Positions 27,601-34,895 of a DNA stretch of 64,000 bases are shown here, piece after piece. A program made the translations under genes and the position numbers. Source of the DNA: Kribbella sp. NBC_00382 (GTDB taxonomy: Bacteria; Actinomycetota; Actinomycetes; Propionibacteriales; Kribbellaceae); NCBI RefSeq assembly GCF_036067295.1, contig NZ_CP107954.1:2914001-2978000 (forward strand), read 5' to 3'. How positions within the stretch are numbered: position 1 is the stretch's first letter; each line of letters opens with the position of its first letter. The notes under the pieces are model-generated. The model had not been told where the DNA came from and did no database searches. It saw nothing but the letters and a program-made list of their open reading frames with translations.

Positions 27601-28262
27601 TACCCGGTGACGCCGACGTTGTCCGTCGAGGCGGTCCAGGTGAGCCGGATTTGGCCGGCGGCGGGTTCGGTGAAGGCCAGGCTGCCCGGGGCGGTGGGAG
27701 CCTGGGTGTCACCGGTCGCCGCGCCGTAGACCTCGAGCTCGGAGACCTGTCCTGCCGGCCAGCCGGTGTTCGCGGTGACCAGGATCCGGACGTACCGAAC
27801 GGTCGAGTTGCCGTAGTCGATCGTCAGAGTGTTGCCCGGTGCGTTGAACGCGCGCGACGCGGAGGCGGACAGGTCGTTGAAGTTCTGGCCGTCGGTACTG
27901 CCTTGTACTGCGAGGGTTTCGTTGCGCGAACCCCAGCCGGACGGCAGCTTGAGCACGACCTGGTTGGTGCTGACCGACGATCCGAGGTCGACCTGGACCC
28001 ACTGCGGGAACGCGTTGTTCGCGCTCTCCCAGTAGCTGCCCTGGTTGCCGTCGGTGACGTTGGCGGCGACGTAGTTCTGGGTGTTGCTGCTGGCGCTCGC
28101 GGACTTGCCGGCCGCGAGGTTGGGACCAGCCAGTACCGCGGCCGACGCGGTCGAGCCGCTGCTGTGCAGGCCGGCCGCGGCGAACATCGGGCCGGCCGTC
28201 AGCAACAGACTGCCGACGACCGTGGCGGCCAGCAGCCGCCATCTTGCACGTGTGGTTCTCAT
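24657..28262 (-). CDS. Secreted multidomain beta-helix glycosidase, GH87-like
   Basis: A 1,201-residue exported protein. A signal peptide (MRTTRARWRLLAATVVGSLLLTAGPMFAAAG) is followed by a discoidin/F5-8C-like domain (about 45-180), a fibronectin III domain (185-270), a second discoidin-like domain (280-410), two CARDB-type beta-sandwiches (420-630), a CBM35/CBM6-like domain (650-790, starting YDHLEAEDA) and a right-handed parallel beta-helix (800-1201). The helix carries FADGINMTN and STGDDSFALF, resembling the acidic triad of GH87 alpha-1,3-glucanases/mycodextranases. Likely degrades fungal or bacterial alpha-glucan outside the cell. The ATG at 28262 is preferred to one 60 bp upstream because it opens the signal peptide. 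GH87 membership needs a profile search; pectate-lyase-like is the alternative. Confidence 0.82.
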   Translation of the reverse strand: MRTTRARWRLLAATVVGSLLLTAGPMFAAAGLHSSGSTASAAVLAGPNLAAGKSASASSNTQNYVAANVTDGNQGSYWESANNAFPQWVQVDLGSSVSTNQVVLKLPSGWGSRNETLAVQGSTDGQNFNDLSASASRAFNAPGNTLTIDYGNSTVRYVRILVTANTGWPAGQVSELEVYGAATGDTQAPTAPGSLAFTEPAAGQIRLTWTASTDNVGVTGYDLYANGALRTSVAGNVLTYTDTQPASASVSYFVRAKDAVGNQSPNSNTVTRGGSTGPGTNLALGKPITASGSVFTFVATNANDDNVQTYWEGNANPATLTTQLGSNADISSIVIRLNPDSAWGNRTQTFSILGREQSASGFTTIVGSASYNFSPSSGNTVTIPVSARIADVRLNFTANTGAPAGQVAEFQVMGVPAPNPDLTVSNVTWTPAAPVETDAITLSARVNNTGTAASAATDLNFYLGTTKVGTAAVGAIAAGASVTVTAAIGARDAGSYPLSGKVDESNTIIEQNDANNTGNSASPLVVTPVASSDLIASTVSWSPGNPAAGNTVTFSVAIKNQGTIASAAGAHGITLTLLSGSTVVQTFTGSYSGAIAAGATTPSINMGNWTAANGRYSVRVVLADDANELPVKRTNNTSVRPFFVGRGANMPYDHLEAEDASTGGGAVVVGPNRTIGDLAGEASGRKAVTLNSNGAFVEFTTKASTNTLVTRFSIPDSAGGGGINSSINVYVNGTFHKALPLTSKYAWLYGAEAGPGNSPGAGPARHIYDEANIMLDGTFPAGTKIKLQKDPANTTTYAIDFIDTEQVSPIANPGSGYVVPAGFTQQDVQNALNTAQQSSTSLGVYLPAGDYQTSGKFTVNSRAIKVVGAGPWFTRFIAPTGQTNTDVGFDAASSANGSTFSGFSYFGNYDQRNDGPGKVFNFSGTSNMTIDNIWIEHQMCLYWGANTDNSTIKNSRIRDTFADGINMTNGSAGNLVSNNDARSTGDDSFALFNAVDGGGGEVRDNVFENLSATLTWRAAGFAVYGGTNNIFRNLYVADMLVYSGITISSLDFGIPMNGFGATPPTVWQNISVVRSGGHFWGAQTFPGIWIFSASKVFQGIRVSDVDIVDPTYSGIMFQTNYVGGQPQFPVADTILTNINISGARKSGDAFDAKSGFGIWANELPEPGQGPAVGNVTFNNLTLSNNAVDIRNTTTTFTITRN

Positions 28263-28341
28263 GGCATCCGGGGCCTCTCCGATGGGCGGGGTGGTGAGGG
28301 CACAAGGGATTACGGCTGCCAAGAAAATTGCACGATGCCTA

Positions 28342-28352
28342 CGGAAGTTTCG
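28342..28352. promoter_or_regulatory. Palindromic glycosidase-gene operator candidate
   Basis: CGGAAGTTTCG, on the gene strand CGAAACTTCCG, differs by one base from CGAAACTTTCG, the palindrome found upstream of xylanase genes in Streptomyces. It lies 80 bp before the start of the beta-helix protein, in the region expected for promoter/operator. Confidence 0.45.
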
Positions 28353-28462
28353 TAAGTTTGCTGATTTCTTGCACAGCGCTGGCTTATTGTTACGGCAGCG
28401 CTACGCGAGCGTCAACGGTTCATCACCGCGCGCTTGCCTTCTTGGAGGTGTCGGCTGGTGGC

Positions 28463-29773
28463 TCAGGCGGGGATCTTGACCCGGCCGAGCACGAGTTCGT
28501 CGGCGAGGAAGTCCCGGCAGACGACGTACAGATAGCCGCCGTGCAGCGCGAATTCGGCACCCAGGGCTGCAGTCGAGAAGGAGCCGTCCGCCCGGATCAG
28601 CCGGATGGCCTTAGCGCGCGCCTCGCGGAGAATCGCTTGCTGGGTAGGAGTGTACTGGCCGTTGTAGTACAGGCTGGTGTCTTCCGGAGGGTGCTTACTG
28701 GTGCTGACGGCAAGCAGTCCGTCGGCGACGGAGAGGCCGCTGTAGATGACGCCGATGTCTTGAACGGCGCCCTCCCGAGTGAACGGCGCCGGGGCCACTG
28801 CTGCGCCGCCTGAGCCGTTGAGCTGGGATGTTGCGAGCTCGCTGAGCTTGCCTGCCGGCGAGAGGGCCAGGATCGATTCGGCGACGGCGCCGCTGTCGCT
28901 GGCCACGACCTCCAGTGCGATCGTGCCGTCCGGCCGGGTCGCGAGCTTGTCGACAAGGACCGCTGCAGTCGTCGGCCAGTCCAGCGGAGAGCCGCTCGCC
29001 GTCGGATGGAGCGATGCGGGCGAAGCTGCTTTCGCGGCATCGAGAGTCGTGAACTCGGTGGGCTTGCCGGCGATCGTGCGCACACTGCCGTCTGCCCCGA
29101 CCCGGCGAACCACCGCACCCGCCGTTCCGTCCTTGGTGACGTTCGCGGCGAAGACGAGGTGACCTTCGGAGTCGATGGTGAAGGCGGTGAACTTGCCCGT
29201 TGTCTCGCCGGGTCTGTCGTCGATGCCGGCGACAGCGGCGTTGAAGCCAATCACCTGCGTCTGGCTGCCGTCGACCTTGATGCGGTAGACCGCGTCGGCC
29301 TTCTCGCCGGAGTGCAGGTTGACGTATGCCGAGCCGTCCGGGCCGACAGCGATCCGGCGGCCGACCTGCCCGTAGCCCAGCTCAACCTTGGTGAGGGTGC
29401 CGTCGGGGCGAATCCGCTGCAGCCTGAGTTTTCCATCGTTGATCAGCAGGTTCGCCGTACCGTCCGGCGCGAATTCGAGGTCCCACACCGCGCCTTTGAT
29501 CTGCGCGTCGAGGGCCTTCTCGGCGAAGGCGTTGGTGCCGCCGCCGGCCACGATCTCGAACGGCGTGGTTCTCGCTGGCGCCTGCGATGTGCTGGCTGAG
29601 GGTGATGGCGACGTGTCGGTCGCGGTTGCTTGCGGCGTACCGGCTGCGGCTGGTTGCGGCGTACCGGCTTGGGTTGGCTGCGGCGTACCTGTGTCCGACG
29701 GGTTGGTGGTGGTGATCGAGCACCCGGTGATGACGAGGGCCAGGGCGACGGTTGCTGTCAGCAGTCGGGGCAC
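28463..29773 (-). CDS. Lipoprotein beta-propeller (NHL-like)
   Basis: A 436-residue lipoprotein: signal MPRLLTATVALALVITGC with lipobox ITGC (Cys18), then a Pro/Thr/Gln/Ser linker with repeated GTPQP units (about 30-75), then a propeller with blades such as VWDLEFAPDGTANLLINDG, RRIAVGPDGSAYVNLHSG, KLATRPDGTIALEVVASD. Anchored outside the membrane. Function unknown; the blades suggest a binding or sensor role. The GTPQP repeats are visible in DNA at about 29634-29700. It ends 200 bp before the start region of the beta-helix protein gene, in the same direction. Confidence 0.78.
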   Translation of the reverse strand: MPRLLTATVALALVITGCSITTTNPSDTGTPQPTQAGTPQPAAAGTPQATATDTSPSPSASTSQAPARTTPFEIVAGGGTNAFAEKALDAQIKGAVWDLEFAPDGTANLLINDGKLRLQRIRPDGTLTKVELGYGQVGRRIAVGPDGSAYVNLHSGEKADAVYRIKVDGSQTQVIGFNAAVAGIDDRPGETTGKFTAFTIDSEGHLVFAANVTKDGTAGAVVRRVGADGSVRTIAGKPTEFTTLDAAKAASPASLHPTASGSPLDWPTTAAVLVDKLATRPDGTIALEVVASDSGAVAESILALSPAGKLSELATSQLNGSGGAAVAPAPFTREGAVQDIGVIYSGLSVADGLLAVSTSKHPPEDTSLYYNGQYTPTQQAILREARAKAIRLIRADGSFSTAALGAEFALHGGYLYVVCRDFLADELVLGRVKIPA

Positions 29774-29800
29774 GCTGGCTGACGGTAGTTCGGGCTGGGG

Positions 29801-30238
29801 TCAGCGGGAGGTGTCGGAGGTCAGCCAGCGGGTGGGGCGGAAGGTCATCAGGGTGACCAGGTTTTCGGGGTCGCCGAGTTCGGTCTGGACGTAGCCCTGG
29901 GCGTGCTCCTCGGGCATGTAGCGGCGGGCGATCGTGAGCATCTGCTCGTGGGTCGGCTTGGTCATCGAGACCAGCTCGGCCTCGACGGTCACGTACGCCG
30001 GCGGCATCTCCTCGCGCTGGACGACGAAGCTCACGACGCCGGCCTGCTTGATCTGGCCGATCCGCTTCGGGGCGCGGCGCTGGGTGCCGGTGAACATGGT
30101 CAGTTCGCCACCGGGCTCGTACGCATAGAAGGTCGGGACGCTCGTCGGTGGCTGGCTGGGGTCGCCCGTCACGCTCAGGACACCCACGTGGGTGCCGGCC
30201 AGGAACTCTTCGCGCTGTTGCTTGCTCATGGTCGCCAT
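29801..30238 (-). CDS. PPOX-family FMN/F420-binding protein
   Basis: A 145-residue protein of the pyridoxamine-5'-phosphate-oxidase-like split-barrel fold: FLAGTHVGVLSVTGDPSQPPTSVPTFYAYEPGGELTMFTGTQRRAPKRIGQIKQAGVVSFVVQRE. Such proteins bind FMN or F420 and reduce or bind small molecules. Divergent from the HxlR regulator at 30285 with a repeated TAAGCTT between them, so it is the likely regulated target. ATG 30238 or 30229 could be the start. Confidence 0.85.
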   Translation of the reverse strand: MATMSKQQREEFLAGTHVGVLSVTGDPSQPPTSVPTFYAYEPGGELTMFTGTQRRAPKRIGQIKQAGVVSFVVQREEMPPAYVTVEAELVSMTKPTHEQMLTIARRYMPEEHAQGYVQTELGDPENLVTLMTFRPTRWLTSDTSR

Positions 30239-30242
30239 GCAC

Positions 30243-30268
30243 TAAGCTTCATAAAAACAAGTAAGCTT
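30243..30268. promoter_or_regulatory. HxlR operator candidate
   Basis: Two copies of TAAGCTT (30243-30249 and 30262-30268), 19 bp apart, separated by the A-rich CATAAAAACAAG in an otherwise GC-rich genome. They fill the 46-bp gap between the divergent PPOX and HxlR genes. Confidence 0.6.
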
Positions 30269-30284
30269 TGTCAAGGGGAGTAGG

Positions 30285-30935
30285 GTGGTCAATGTGACGA
30301 CGAAGACCTACGGCCAGTACTGCGGGGTCGCCCGCGCCCTGGAGCTGGTCGGCGAACGCTGGGCGCTGCTGATCGTGCGCGACCTCCTGGTCGGCCCGAA
30401 GCGCTACACGGACCTCCGCGCCGGCCTCCCGAAGATCCCCACCAACGTGCTCGCCACCCGCCTGAAGGAGCTCGAGCAGTCAGGCCTCGTCGAACGCCGC
30501 ATCCTCCCGCGCCCGTCGGGGGCGATCGTCTACGAGCTGACTCCGTATGGCGCCGACCTGGAAGACGTCGTACTTGCGCTGGGCCGCTGGGGCGCCCGCT
30601 CCTTGGGCGAACTCCGCCCCGACGAGATCATCACCCCCGACATCCTGGTGATGGCGCTGCGCTCCACCTTCCGCCCATCCCGCCTGAAGGCAAAGTACGA
30701 ACTCCACTTCGGCGACATCGTCATCCACGCAATCGTCGACGCCGACAACCTGACCGTCGACATCGGCCCCCTCGAAGGCGCAGTAGTCCTCGAGGCGTTC
30801 GCCCCCATAGCCCCCCTCCTCACCGGCGCCGTCGACGGAGCCACCGCCCTGAAGTCCGGCCTCCTGAAAACCACAGGCACAGCCAAGGACGTAGACCACT
30901 TCGCGGAAGCCTTCCCCATCGGCCCACCGTCCTAA
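30285..30935 (+). CDS. HxlR-family regulator with C-terminal SCP2-like domain
   Basis: A 216-residue regulator. The HxlR winged helix covers about 10-105 (YCGVARALELVGERWALLIVRDLLVGPKRYTDLRAGLPKIPTNVLATRLKELEQSGLVERRILPRPSGAIVYELTPYG) and includes the redox-type Cys near the N-terminus (QYCGVARAL). The rest (ITPDILVMALRSTFRPSRLKAKYELHFGD ...) resembles an SCP2/sterol-carrier-like ligand domain. GTG 30285 is four bases after GGAG. Divergent from the PPOX gene. Confidence 0.87.
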   Translation: MVNVTTKTYGQYCGVARALELVGERWALLIVRDLLVGPKRYTDLRAGLPKIPTNVLATRLKELEQSGLVERRILPRPSGAIVYELTPYGADLEDVVLALGRWGARSLGELRPDEIITPDILVMALRSTFRPSRLKAKYELHFGDIVIHAIVDADNLTVDIGPLEGAVVLEAFAPIAPLLTGAVDGATALKSGLLKTTGTAKDVDHFAEAFPIGPPS

Positions 30936-31240
30936 GCCCCACCCGTACTCGTGTTGCGCCCCGCCGTCTTGAGCGTGTGGGCGGCTTGTGTGCGGTTCGA
31001 CAGGTAGTGCACCCCGATGCGGCGTACGCGGAGCGTCCTTCTGCGCTCGGGTGCACTAGGCGCAGCCGAACTACCTCCTGTCCTCCTGCACACGGCTGAC
31101 GCCGGACGAATCAGTTGCCTAACGCCATCCGTGCTCGGGCGGGCCCGAGACGTCTGGCGCGCTCGTGAGCACGGGTGGGGGCGGGCGCCAGTACGCCCGC
31201 GACACCTGAGGCGTCGCGGGCGTACGTAGTACGGGGATTG
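30936..31240. other. Intergenic region with hairpins only
   Basis: 305 bp without a supported gene. It contains a long-loop inverted repeat (TAGTGCACCC 31005-31014 / GGGTGCACTA 31049-31058), probably acting after the HxlR gene, and the terminator at 31191-31225. A 70-codon frame at 31017-31229 runs through both hairpins and is not credible. Confidence 0.6.
31191..31225 (-). terminator. Terminator of the acetate permease operon
   Basis: Perfect 13-bp stem GTACGCCCGCGAC / GTCGCGGGCGTAC (31191-31203 and 31213-31225) with a 9-nt loop, 15 bp past the stop of the leftward symporter gene. Confidence 0.75.
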
Positions 31241-32881
31241 TTAGTGCTTGCCGGGGCCCTCGGCGCCGGCTCCGGTGAGGGAGCGGACGGAGAGTTCGTT
31301 GTAGCGGTTTGCGGCGGATTTGTCTCTGCCGATGAAGGTGCCGATGACGCCTAGCAGGAAGCCCAGGGGGATGGAGATGATGCCGGGGTTCGAGAGGGGG
31401 AACCAGGCGAAGTCGGCGCCGGTGATCATCGAGGTGGGCTTGCCGGAGACGACTGGGGAGAAGATCACCAGGACTACGGCCGAGATCAGGCCGCCGTAGA
31501 TGCTCCAGACTGCGCCTGAGGTGTTGAAGCGGCGCCAGAAGAGGTTGAAGAGGAGCGCCGGGAGGTTGGCTGAGGCGGCTACCGCGAAGGCCAAGGCCAC
31601 CAGGAATGCGATGTTCAGCTTCTGGGCGGGGATAGCCAGGCCGATGGCGACGGCGCCGATGCCGATGGCGGCGAAGCGGGCTACTCGGATCTCGTTCTTC
31701 TCGGTGACTTTGCCCTTGGCGATCACGTTCACGTACAGGTCGTGCGCGAACGATGATGCCGACGTCAGCGTCAACCCGGCGACCACCGCAAGGATGGTGG
31801 CGAAGGCGACGGCGGCGATCAGCGCGAGCAGGATTGCGCCGCCGATCGAGTCGGCGCCACCACCGACGACCTCAGCCAGCAGTACCGACGCAGTGTTGCC
31901 CTTGGATGCGGCGACCGCGGACGACTTGCCGGTATCGAGCAACGCCGCCGCACCGAAACCGAGCGCCAGCGTCATCAGGTAGAAGGCGCCGATCAGCCCA
32001 ATAGCCCACTGCACCGACTTCCGCGCGGACCGGGAGTCCGGGACGGTGTAGAAGCGGATCAGGATGTGCGGCAGCCCCGCGGTACCGAGGACAAGCGCGA
32101 GCCCGAGCGACAGGAAGTCGATCTGGCCGGTCAGGTCCTTGCCGTACAGCAGACCGGGCTGCAGGAACGCCTCGCCCTTGCCCGAGTGGGCCGCCGCCGC
32201 GCCGAGCAGCTTCGACGGGTTGAAGTCGAACTTCAGCAGCACCAGGAACGTGATCAGCAAGGTACCGGCCATCAGCAGCACGGCCTTGACGATCTGCACC
32301 CACGTGGTGCCGCGCATACCGCCGATCGTCACGTAGATGATCATCAGCGCGCCGACCAGGATGATCACGCCGGCCTTCAGGCCTTCGCTCTTCACCCCGA
32401 GCAGCAGCCCGACGAGCGAGCCCGCGCCGACCATCTGGGCCAGCAGGTAGAAGATCGACACGACGATCGTGGAGGACGCGGCGGCGGTACGGACCGGGCG
32501 CTGCTTCATCCGGAAGGCGAGCTGGTCGGCCATCGTGAAGCGCCCGGAGTTGCGGAGCAGTTCGGCGACCAGCAACAAAGCGACCAGCCAGGCGACCAGG
32601 AAGCCGATGGAGTACAGGAAGCCGTCGTACCCGTAGAGGGCGATCTGGCCGGAGATACCGAGGAAGGATGCCGCCGACATGTAGTCACCGGCGACGGCGA
32701 GGCCGTTCTGGGCGCCGCTGAAGGAGCGGCCGCCGGCGTAGTAGTCGGCGGTGGTCTTGTTCTGCCGGGACGCCCACCAGGTGATGTACAGCGTCACGGC
32801 AACGACCGCGGTGAACAGCGAGATGGTCAGCGCCTGGTTGCCGGGTTCGGCGTCGGCGAGTGGGACGAGCAGGGTGTTCAC
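31241..32881 (-). CDS. actP: Sodium:solute symporter, acetate permease ActP-like
   Basis: SSS-family symporter of 546 residues with about 13 TM helices. Recognisable regions are TTADYYAGGRSFSGAQNGLAVAGDYMSAASFLGISGQIALYGYDG, typical of cation/acetate symporter ActP, and GLTLTSASSFAHDLYVNVI in the middle. Imports acetate or other short monocarboxylates with Na+. The partner DUF485 gene lies immediately upstream with a 4-bp overlap, as in yjcH-actP. Fits with acs in this window: import then activation. Confidence 0.92.
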   Translation of the reverse strand: MNTLLVPLADAEPGNQALTISLFTAVVAVTLYITWWASRQNKTTADYYAGGRSFSGAQNGLAVAGDYMSAASFLGISGQIALYGYDGFLYSIGFLVAWLVALLLVAELLRNSGRFTMADQLAFRMKQRPVRTAAASSTIVVSIFYLLAQMVGAGSLVGLLLGVKSEGLKAGVIILVGALMIIYVTIGGMRGTTWVQIVKAVLLMAGTLLITFLVLLKFDFNPSKLLGAAAAHSGKGEAFLQPGLLYGKDLTGQIDFLSLGLALVLGTAGLPHILIRFYTVPDSRSARKSVQWAIGLIGAFYLMTLALGFGAAALLDTGKSSAVAASKGNTASVLLAEVVGGGADSIGGAILLALIAAVAFATILAVVAGLTLTSASSFAHDLYVNVIAKGKVTEKNEIRVARFAAIGIGAVAIGLAIPAQKLNIAFLVALAFAVAASANLPALLFNLFWRRFNTSGAVWSIYGGLISAVVLVIFSPVVSGKPTSMITGADFAWFPLSNPGIISIPLGFLLGVIGTFIGRDKSAANRYNELSVRSLTGAGAEGPGKH

Positions 32882-33222
32882 CGGCGGCGCTCCCTCTTGT
32901 ACTTGGCGTTCAGGCCACTGGCCAGCGGGTCGAGTTTGCGGTTCGCGAACCGGCCGTAGACCGCGGCGATGACGAAGGTCGAGACGAACTGGAGCAGGCC
33001 GAAGATCAGCGCCACGTTGATGTGGGTGCCGCCGATCCGGTGGCTCATGAAGCCACGGGCCCAGTTGTTACAGGCGACGTAGGCCAGGTACCAGACCATG
33101 AACGCGATGGTCCACGGCACGACGAAGTTCTTGTACCGCCGTTTCAGCTCCTGGAAGTCCTTCGCCTCGTACACGACCTCATACGCACGGGCTTCCCGCT
33201 CGTGCACAGTTTCCTCAGACAT
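32878..33222 (-). CDS. DUF485 membrane protein (ActP partner)
   Basis: A 114-residue protein with two TM helices (FVVPWTIAFMVWYLAYVACNNWA and INVALIFGLLQFVSTFVIAAVYGRFA), the YjcH/DUF485 pattern. ATG 33222 is chosen, with AAGGGG eight bases before it; a GTG three codons upstream is possible. Ends in a 4-bp overlap with the symporter. Small accessory subunit of unknown mechanism. Confidence 0.88.
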   Translation of the reverse strand: MSEETVHEREARAYEVVYEAKDFQELKRRYKNFVVPWTIAFMVWYLAYVACNNWARGFMSHRIGGTHINVALIFGLLQFVSTFVIAAVYGRFANRKLDPLASGLNAKYKRERRR

Positions 33223-33335
33223 CCTCTGCACCCCTTAGTCCGGAACGCGAACAAAGGCACGCTAGCGGTTTGTCGAGGGTTTGTGACCGAAAGCAACAAA
33301 ATCGTTTTCAGGACCAGGGCGGGAGGTGGGGCGGG

Positions 33336-34112
33336 TCAGGCCATCGTGCGGCGGTAGTTCGCCAGGTCGCTCGGGCGGGTGCGGTAGCAGTTGGTGAAGT
33401 ACGGCATCCGCAGCGGCTCCGGTGGGCGGGCGGTGCCGTCGTAGATGGCGTCGATCTGGTCCAGTACCGACTCGCGCCGGGACTCGGTCAGTACTGCGAC
33501 CCGCGAGTGCGACATCGCCAGCTGCTTGAGCCCGTTCCGGTCGAGGTCGTGCCAGTGCCGGAACCGGGCCGTCTCGACCATCGAGAACAGGTCGGACTGG
33601 AGCAGCGTCGGCATCGGGTCGAACTCGTCGTTGCCGGCCAGGAAGTCCTCGCCGATCATCGCCCGGTGCAGCCGGCGGACCCACGGCACCACCGTGTCGT
33701 AGTTGTTCCAGAGCAGCCCGAGGACGCCGTGCGGGCGCAGTACCCGGGCGATCTCCGGCAGCGCGCGGGCGTGGTCGAACCAATGAAACGCTTGCCCGAC
33801 GATCACCGCGTCGACCGAGGCGTGCGCGAGCGGGATCGACTCGGCGGCGCCGACCATCGTGTCCACGCCGGCCAGTTTGCGGCAGACCGCCAGCATCTCC
33901 TCGGACGGATCGACCGCGACGACATCGTGCCCGAGTGCCGCGGCGACCTGGGCGAGCTTGCCGGTACCGGCCCCGAGATCGAGGATCTGCAGCCGCCCGG
34001 GACCGAGGATCCAGGTCAGCGCGTCGGCAGGGAACGTCGGCCGGCCCGCGTCGTACGCGGCCGCGACGGCGCCGAACGAGTGCGCGCGTGCTGAGTCATC
34101 GGTGGTCATCAC
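33336..34112 (-). CDS. Class I SAM-dependent methyltransferase
   Basis: A 258-residue methyltransferase of the UbiE/SmtA-like type: motif I ILDLGAGTGKLAQ, motif II AVDPSEEML, post-motif DAVIVGQAFHWFDHARALPEIARVLRPHGVLGLLWNN. The HWFD pattern is typical for a trans-aconitate/ubiquinone-type subgroup; substrate unknown. It is 35 bp downstream of the cytidylyltransferase and could be the last gene of the pse operon, or be independent. Confidence 0.87.
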   Translation of the reverse strand: MMTTDDSARAHSFGAVAAAYDAGRPTFPADALTWILGPGRLQILDLGAGTGKLAQVAAALGHDVVAVDPSEEMLAVCRKLAGVDTMVGAAESIPLAHASVDAVIVGQAFHWFDHARALPEIARVLRPHGVLGLLWNNYDTVVPWVRRLHRAMIGEDFLAGNDEFDPMPTLLQSDLFSMVETARFRHWHDLDRNGLKQLAMSHSRVAVLTESRRESVLDQIDAIYDGTARPPEPLRMPYFTNCYRTRPSDLANYRRTMA

Positions 34113-34147
34113 CGCAAATCATGCCGTAGCCACCGCCTCGCGGGGTG

Positions 34148-34876
34148 TTACTCGCCGAGCTTCTTCTGCTCGATGTGCGCGTTGAGCGCGGCGAGTTCGG
34201 GATGTTGGTCCAGAATGGCGACCAGATCCGCGCAGTTCCGGTCGCCTGCGTCGTACTCCTCGTACAGTGCGGTGAGCAGCTGGCGGTCGTCTTCCGTGTC
34301 CAGAGTGAGCCGGTACTCCGCGCCGCCGCCGCTCCACGGCAGGTTCAGCAGCCGGACATCCCCGGCGCGATTCTGGTGCAAGTACGACGTCACGTGCTCG
34401 CGATCCGGCTGGAGCGTCGCCTGCGCGTCGGCCTCGAGCAGTCGGGCGGTCGAGAACACCTCGTAGTCCATCCCACGGGGGTACGTCCGCTCGAGGCAAT
34501 TGGACAGGTACAGGCCCTCATCGTCCTCGAGAAGCCAGCGCTCGACGCCCGCGGCAATGATCTCGGGATCGATCAGCGGGCAGTCAGAGGTGACCCGTAC
34601 GACCGCTTCCAGCCCGTACTGCGCTGCCGCACCCGCGAATCGTGAGAGCACGTCCTCCTCGCTGCCCCGGAAGACCGGCAGGCCGAGCTTCTCGGTCAGG
34701 ATCACGATCGGGTCGTCGTCCACGTTGGTGGTGGTCGCCACGATCACCGGCAGCCCGGTCCGGGTCAGCCGCTCCAGGTGGTACTCGAGGTAGCTGCGCC
34801 CGGCCGCGGTGAGCAGCACCTTGGCGGGCAGCCGGGTGCTGGTCGCGCGAGCTTGGGTGATGATGCCGATATTCAT
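34148..34876 (-). CDS. pseF: CMP-pseudaminic acid synthetase candidate (SpsF/PseF-like)
   Basis: Cytidylyltransferase of 242 residues of the SpsF (COG1861) type: MNIGIITQARATSTRLPAKVLL with the nucleotide-binding Arg-rich loop, SDCPLIDPEIIAAG as the metal-binding region, then RTYPRGMDYEVFS and EHVTSYLH. Predicted to activate pseudaminic acid with CTP, the last step to CMP-Pse. It belongs to the SpsF branch rather than the usual PseF (COG1083) branch, so substrate is inferred from its location downstream of pseB and pseC and from the absence of another cytidylyltransferase. 19 bp follow the stop of the preceding gene. Confidence 0.75.
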   Translation of the reverse strand: MNIGIITQARATSTRLPAKVLLTAAGRSYLEYHLERLTRTGLPVIVATTTNVDDDPIVILTEKLGLPVFRGSEEDVLSRFAGAAAQYGLEAVVRVTSDCPLIDPEIIAAGVERWLLEDDEGLYLSNCLERTYPRGMDYEVFSTARLLEADAQATLQPDREHVTSYLHQNRAGDVRLLNLPWSGGGAEYRLTLDTEDDRQLLTALYEEYDAGDRNCADLVAILDQHPELAALNAHIEQKKLGE

Positions 34877-34895
34877 TCAAATGCTTTCTTGACGG

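Noticed and set aside
31017..31229. 70-codon frame between HxlR and the symporter
   Set aside because: Passes through two hairpins, no ribosome binding site, no recognisable sequence.
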